Shown here: piece after piece, positions 60,051 to 64,000 of the stretch
Layout of the letters: every line of letters starts with the position of its first letter
Numbering within the stretch: the first letter of the stretch is position 1
Assembly (NCBI GenBank): GCA_043807765.1
Contig: JAZDFQ010000045.1
Location: 189,184-253,183, forward strand
Reading direction: 5' to 3'
Length of the DNA stretch: 64,000 nt
Source: Stygiobacter sp043807765
Lineage (GTDB): Bacteria > Bacteroidota > Ignavibacteria > Ignavibacteriales > Melioribacteraceae
Made by a program: the position numbers and the translations under genes
The notes under the pieces: generated by a model
What the model was told of the DNA's origin: nothing
What the model saw: the letters and a program-made list of their open reading frames with translations, nothing else
Databases searched by the model: none

Positions 60051-61307
60051 ATGAACTCTAAATTTTACTTTTTGGTTTTGTTTGTTTTCGCATTTGGGGC
60101 AACAGTACAAGCGCAATCCGATTACGAAAAGACACAGAATTTTAAAACACGTTACCAGCAGCTCGAAGCAGCTATTAAAAACGCTACATCACTAGATGAG
60201 TGCAACACAATCTCCGAGAACATTGCTAAACTGAAAAGCGATTTCCTTTCAGATAAAGGATTATTAGATAATTCTCTTTACCCGGAAAATTTCGAATCAT
60301 CCTTTTCCAAAATTGAGCGAGCGGTAGAAATTCGCAAAGGTGATTTCACACAGATTACCGAACTAACCACCGAAGTCGGAACTCTAAAAGATAAAATTTC
60401 TATAATAAGTCAAGAAAACCAAGGCTTGATTTCGCAGATTAAAACTTTGCAGATTCGTTCTGCAAAGGATGCTCAAACAATCGCCTCTCTTCAAAAACTA
60501 GTTGCTCAACTCAAAGCCAATATTCAGCAGAGAGATGAACTTGTTCGCGGAATTGTTGACAGTTTACTAGCCGAGTTCGTACAGCTTCCAAGCGGACTTA
60601 ACGAAGCAGAGAAACAAAATATCTACACTAAAGTTGATGCCGGAAATTTATTCTTTAATGTAGAAAGAACGATTGCCGACAACATCCAATTCATGAAAGT
60701 TACGCAGATGACTCCGGACGATCTTGGCCAGATGAAAAAGCAGTACAAGGACTTCAATAAAGTTTGGAGACAAATTGGACCAAAGTTAGCCGGAGTATAT
60801 TTGAACAGAAAAGATAAGACTGCACAAATAGCTAACATTGACGCTATGTTTGCCGATTGGAACTTCCGTGTTAATGATGAAATGTGGGGACAAGTAAACA
60901 AGCTCTTCCGCGAAAAGAAAATTGCTCTTTTACAATTCAAATCGGGCGATCAGTTTATAAATAGTGTATCATCTTTTGTAGGCGACGAAATGAAAAATCT
61001 CGGGGTGAAAAGCTCTTCGGAAACCGAGAATATTTACTATGCATTTACAGACAGTGTTTATTTCAAAGTTGTTGAACCGGTTTGGATTCCAATATTGATT
61101 GAAAACAATATGATGACAGATGCCAACAAAGATTCTATTGATTCTTACATTGCAAAATGGAAAGAAAAAGTAGCGCCGGGAACTTCACTTAATTGGGTTT
61201 ACATAGGGGGCGGTGCAGTAATTGTATTCTTGGTTATTGCTTTCTTTTTGAAAGGAAGAAAAAAGCCAAATGCGAGATATGACGAAAAGAAAGAAGATGC
61301 TCTCTAA
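60051..61307 (+). CDS. Exported coiled-coil protein with C-terminal membrane anchor
   Basis: 418 residues. Signal peptide ends ATVQAQ. A helical N-terminal third (to about 95) is followed by a coiled coil (about 100-165, LTTEVGTLKDKISIISQENQ, IASLQKLVAQLKANIQQRDE), a mostly helical middle (DLGQMKKQYKDFNKVWRQIG) and a last helix (about 384-404, WVYIGGGAVIVFLVIAFFLK) with a basic tail. The bulk should face the periplasm with its tail in the inner membrane. Paired with a lipoprotein (previous gene), it may bridge the two membranes; this is an inference. A terminator follows. Confidence 0.72.
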   Translation: MNSKFYFLVLFVFAFGATVQAQSDYEKTQNFKTRYQQLEAAIKNATSLDECNTISENIAKLKSDFLSDKGLLDNSLYPENFESSFSKIERAVEIRKGDFTQITELTTEVGTLKDKISIISQENQGLISQIKTLQIRSAKDAQTIASLQKLVAQLKANIQQRDELVRGIVDSLLAEFVQLPSGLNEAEKQNIYTKVDAGNLFFNVERTIADNIQFMKVTQMTPDDLGQMKKQYKDFNKVWRQIGPKLAGVYLNRKDKTAQIANIDAMFADWNFRVNDEMWGQVNKLFREKKIALLQFKSGDQFINSVSSFVGDEMKNLGVKSSSETENIYYAFTDSVYFKVVEPVWIPILIENNMMTDANKDSIDSYIAKWKEKVAPGTSLNWVYIGGGAVIVFLVIAFFLKGRKKPNARYDEKKEDAL

Positions 61308-61349
61308 GTAGCTAGTATTGAATATTTAGTAGTAAGATAAAACAAAAAG

Positions 61350-61376
61350 CCCCGGCACAAAACCCGGGGTTTTTTG
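61350..61376 (+). terminator. Terminator after the coiled-coil protein
   Basis: CCCCGG (61350-61355) with CCGGGG (61364-61369) around an eight-base loop, followed by seven T. The rest of 61308-61667 holds the remnant and repeat listed next. Confidence 0.85.
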
Positions 61377-61387
61377 TTTCATCATTT

Positions 61388-61501
61388 TCACTTCACTTTG
61401 AGCACGCCAAGCTCAACTCCAACGTCGAGTGATTCAATCTTCTTAACATTTGTTGCTGCTTCTTCTTTATTCCAATGAAAATAGCGAATCCTTTTCTTCA
61501 T
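61388..61501 (-). pseudogene. Short remnant, N-terminus of a receiver-like protein
   Basis: 37 codons from an ATG at 61499-61501: MKKRIRYFHWNKEEAATNVK then KIESLDVGVELGVLKVK. The R-I-x-x-x-HWN start resembles a family of receiver-like proteins (RIRLIHWN...EAA-type N-terminus), but the remaining 100 residues are lacking. No ribosome site stands out. I list it as the remains of a gene and not as a working peptide. Confidence 0.35.
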
Positions 61502-61550
61502 CTCTTTTATTCTTTCAATTGGTTGTGCGAATTAGAACTGGTTTATAATA

Positions 61551-61657
61551 AAACTGTTGAAACAGTTTCAAAATGTATATGTTGGTTTATATTAACCCAC
61601 GGATTAATCCGCGGGTTAATATAAAAGAGCACTAAATTATAACCGTTTCAACGGTTT
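61551..61657. repeat. Palindrome-rich interspersed repeat
   Basis: AAACTGTTGAAACAGTTT (61551-61568), a long inverted repeat at 61591-61620 built on ATTAACCCACGGATTAAT and its partner, and AACCGTTTCAACGGTT (61641-61656). This is the same style as 53886-53975 (TTAACCC...GGGTTAA in the centre). Confidence 0.68.
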
Positions 61658-61667
61658 ACAAGTTAAT

Positions 61668-63152
61668 TCAAACAACGGGATTTTTCACTTCCGATTTAGA
61701 ACGAAATTTATTCCAGATAAAGTAAACCGGAATTCCGAGCGCAACAATAACTAAACCGGGCCATGTAGAATCCGGTTTGTAAATCAACAAAATAATTGAA
61801 ATTGATGCCGCTAAGAAAATGTACAATGCCGGAAGATAAGGATAGCCAAATGCTTTATATGGGCGCTCCGCATCGGGCATACGTTTGCGCAGAATAAACA
61901 CACCCGCAATTGTTAGTATGTAGAAGATTAGCACAGTACATACAACATAATCGAGCAGTTGACCGTATGTGCCGGAAAGACAAAGTAAGCTCGTCCAGAT
62001 TGCTTGAATCCACAATGCCTTAGCCGGAACGGATTTACTGTTTAACTCGCCGGTTACTTTGAAAAACAAATTATCTTTTGCCATTGCATAATAAACACGG
62101 GCTCCGGCTAGAATTAAACCGTTGTTGCAGCCGAATGTAGAAATCATAATTAAGACTGCCATTGCCGCAACTGCTACATCGCCAAAAATAAAATGCGCCG
62201 CCGCTGTGCCAACTCTATCTTCAGCCGCAAACTGGATTCCCATTCCGGCAACACTATTTGCCGATGGGTCGCCTTGAAGTGGAAGAACAACTAAGTATGC
62301 AACATTAGCGAGAATATAGAGTACAGTTACAATCATTGTTCCTAGAAACAAACTCCAAGGGATTACTTTCTTTGGGTCTTTAACTTCCGCCGCAATGAAT
62401 GTAATATTTTCCCACGCGACACTTGAGAAGAGGGAACCAACCATCGCTGTTCCGATTGCGGCTATAACTGCAAAACCGGCAAGTGGTTCAATCACATCAA
62501 TCAATCCGTTTTTAAGATGAATCTGTTTTGCGCTCCACATATCTGTAAAGTTGGCGGAAATAACCTCTGCGTTCGACCCAATGATAAAGCCAAGCACAAT
62601 CAAACCAAGAAGCGCAATTGTTTTTGAAACAGTAAAAATGTTCTGGACAAATCTTCCCTCTTTAACTCCGCCAACATTTACAAAAGTTAGAAAGACTACG
62701 CTTACAATTGCCAACAATTGAGCCGCCGAGATTTTTAATCCGGCAAGATTGAGCAAGACATTGCCCGGACTAAACCATGGAATTATAACTCCTGTATATT
62801 TTGCAAACGCAACGGCTACTGCAGCTATCGTTCCGGTTTGAATTACAAGAAACAAAGTCCAGCCATATAAAAAACCAACAAGTGGATTGTAAGCTTCGCG
62901 GATGTAGACATATTGCCCGCCGGCAAACGGCATTAGTGATGCCAGCTCGCCATAACTTAACGCGCCAATCAAAGTAATTACTCCGGTGATTAACCAAACT
63001 AATAGAAGAAGTCCGCTGGAGCCTACTGTGCGTGCAATATCTGCACTCACTATAAATATTCCAGAGCCGATCATTGAGCCGACAACAATCATTGTTGAAT
63101 CGAGCAATCCAAGTTCCCGCTTAAAGCCGGTTGATTTTTCTTGCAGAGACAT
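61668..63152 (-). CDS. APC-family amino acid permease
   Basis: 494 residues, about twelve helices. The unwound first helix motif IVVGSMIGSGIFIVSADIAR, then WLITGVITLIGALSYGELAS, LMPFAGGQYVYIREAYNPLV, and FIAAEVKDPKKVIPWSLFLG are APC hallmarks. It takes up an amino acid with protons or exchanges one for another; the specific amino acid cannot be read. GAGGTAAAT lies next to the ATG. It is a single gene with no partner enzyme nearby. Confidence 0.9.
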   Translation of the reverse strand: MSLQEKSTGFKRELGLLDSTMIVVGSMIGSGIFIVSADIARTVGSSGLLLLVWLITGVITLIGALSYGELASLMPFAGGQYVYIREAYNPLVGFLYGWTLFLVIQTGTIAAVAVAFAKYTGVIIPWFSPGNVLLNLAGLKISAAQLLAIVSVVFLTFVNVGGVKEGRFVQNIFTVSKTIALLGLIVLGFIIGSNAEVISANFTDMWSAKQIHLKNGLIDVIEPLAGFAVIAAIGTAMVGSLFSSVAWENITFIAAEVKDPKKVIPWSLFLGTMIVTVLYILANVAYLVVLPLQGDPSANSVAGMGIQFAAEDRVGTAAAHFIFGDVAVAAMAVLIMISTFGCNNGLILAGARVYYAMAKDNLFFKVTGELNSKSVPAKALWIQAIWTSLLCLSGTYGQLLDYVVCTVLIFYILTIAGVFILRKRMPDAERPYKAFGYPYLPALYIFLAASISIILLIYKPDSTWPGLVIVALGIPVYFIWNKFRSKSEVKNPVV

Positions 63153-63313
63153 ATTTACCTCAAAGAGTTAATAACTTATGCAATGCTTAATACTTCCTAC
63201 TCATGATCTTAATCTTATTCGTAATCTTGCTCTGTTTATTACCACAGAATACGATTAAGATTAAGAGCATGAACTACTTCACTCTCACCTAATTGAAATA
63301 GAAAATTCTATTG

Positions 63314-63883
63314 CTACTTACTTTTTGCATATTTCTTAGCAAAGCCAACAAGTTTCCAATAAGGCGGTTGATACTGCTTTTCTTTTATGAACTTCTCAGC
63401 ATCAACTAAAACTTTCTCTTTTATCGAATTGAAAATACTCTCATACTTTTTATGCCTAAGTCCCGACTCGGCGCTCATTCCTTCGGGAATACTTCCATCG
63501 GCTCCAAATTTATTTTGGATGACGCTGTAGAACTTCATTATACGCGCAAAAGGAAGCATATACCAATCGTAAGAAAGTTTTTTACCAGCATTAGCCTCGT
63601 CAAGAAGCGCTTCTACAATTGCGTTATCTACATGGTCTTGATAAAGTGTTTCCGGATTTCTCCATTCAGCCACAACATAAATTTGAGGATCGTATTCTAG
63701 ATCGGAAGGCTCATGAGTTTCGAAATGCGTTACTCCAAATCCGGCAAGCCATTCGGCGGTTCCAAGCGATGAGATGCTGGATACACCCATCCACAAATCA
63801 ACGCCAAGGTTTTTATACGTTGATGAAGCTACTTCCGAGCAGAACCACTTGTCATCATTAATGAAGCTCCCCGACGCAAGCAT
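63314..63883 (-). pseudogene. Papain-like (YiiX/DUF830-type) protein, 5' end lost at a hairpin repeat
   Basis: The frame encodes 189 residues. INDDKWFCSEVASSTYKNLG is the catalytic-Cys segment of the permuted papain-like YiiX/DUF830 family; it normally lies late in the protein, after the His. Here it is at residue 15, and the first seven residues (MLASGSF) are coded by the hairpin at 63869-63888. So the N-terminal half with the His and the lid are missing. The C-terminal part (PETLYQDHVDNAIVEALLDE, LSYDWYMLPFARIMKFYSVI) seems whole. No ribosome site. A frame from upstream ends at 63892, just before it. Confidence 0.55.
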
Positions 63884-63888
63884 CGGGG
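63869..63888. repeat. Single REP-like hairpin
   Basis: CCCCGACGCAAGCATCGGGG: arms CCCCGA and TCGGGG around a GCAAGC core. The same core occurs in hairpins at 46631-46738. It stands at the broken 5' end of the papain-like gene. Confidence 0.75.
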
Positions 63889-63891
63889 TAT

Positions 63892-64000
63892 CTAAACTGC
63901 AAACAAATCTAATTGTGATCTATATATTTGTTTATAGTCATTGCCTTGTTTTTGAACATATTCTTTAATTACTTTTTCATTTCCATATTGTCCTACTGTA
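63892..64000 (-). CDS. 3' end of an open frame entering from the right edge, unknown
   Basis: The frame is open from the window edge to TAG at 63892-63894, 35 codons: TVGQYGNEKVIKEYVQKQGN then DYKQIYRSQLDLFAV. It could be the upstream half of the papain-like protein, now in another frame, or the end of a separate gene. Too little is seen to decide. Confidence 0.35.
   Translation of the reverse strand, partial: TVGQYGNEKVIKEYVQKQGNDYKQIYRSQLDLFAV

Noticed and set aside
1..64000. CRISPR array, prophage, toxin-antitoxin pair or restriction system
   Set aside because: I found no regular spaced direct repeats, no phage structural genes and no recognisable defence enzymes in the window.

Overview
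The window is AT-rich chromosomal DNA from a Gram-negative bacterium of the Bacteroidota/Chlorobi side, most likely an Ignavibacteria-type organism. This rests on three things seen in the sequence: a secreted M28 peptidase ends in a type IX secretion sorting domain with an NPFNP-type motif; TonB-dependent receptors carry carboxypeptidase-regulatory-like N-terminal domains; and two upstream regions fit the Bacteroidota promoter pattern (TTG/TTTG, about 20 bases, TAnnTTTG). Multihaem cytochromes and a sulfur-oxyanion type reductase suggest anaerobic or facultative respiration.

Layout. 1-2002 (minus): two exported c-type cytochromes, one cut by the window edge. 2172-4395: an exported OB-fold-like protein, a MITE-like inverted repeat, a URO-D family protein and a small glycine-rich secreted protein. 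4470-9162 (plus): the wreck of a TonB-dependent receptor, then an overlapping cassette of a DUF4249-like lipoprotein, a metallophosphoesterase, an outer-membrane protein, a glycerophosphodiesterase lipoprotein and a second outer-membrane protein. 9195-14863 (plus): a promoter abutting a perfect 20-bp palindrome, a UPF0251 regulator, a NifX/NafY-like protein, then an octahaem cytochrome, cytochrome b, two YeeE/YedE sulfur transporters (the second with a rhodanese-like tail) and a methyltransferase. 15050-15905: two gene fragments meeting head to head, an old deletion scar. 15973-16044: tRNA-Lys.

16209-22800: an NtrC-type regulator coupled to a histidine kinase, converging on a REC-HisKA protein and a large hybrid kinase. 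22888-32410 (minus): a type IV filament assembly cluster (secretin, PilO-like, PilM/N-like, PilT, PilB, PilC) fed by three tandem, unusual pilin-like genes. 32641-37850: aspS, an M28 peptidase, and an Lrp-type regulator coupled to glnA. 37854-42338 (minus): an rRNA methyltransferase of the RsmB/F class, a TolB-like propeller, lgt and unknowns. 42408-43214: mostly non-coding, with a transposase remnant. 43215-46555: a lipoprotein, a TonB-dependent receptor, a lone PAS domain and a DUF4342 protein. 46772-56306 (minus): a glycan-related stretch (NagX-like acyltransferase, two glycosidases, a secreted protein with an excisionase-type HTH, a DPP-IV-like peptidase), then tRNA-Arg. 56640-64000: small secreted proteins, an MFS and an APC transporter, gene remnants and hairpin repeats.

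How it fits together: the window describes a respiring cell that exports much of its protein, scavenges phosphodiesters and glycans at the surface, handles sulfur compounds and builds a type IV filament placed next to a four-protein phosphorelay. The best candidates for something not yet described are the tandem non-canonical pilins with fused alignment-complex proteins, the octahaem cytochrome/YeeE module with its cysteine-tailed degenerate rhodanese, and the exported protein with a DNA-binding-type helix-turn-helix.
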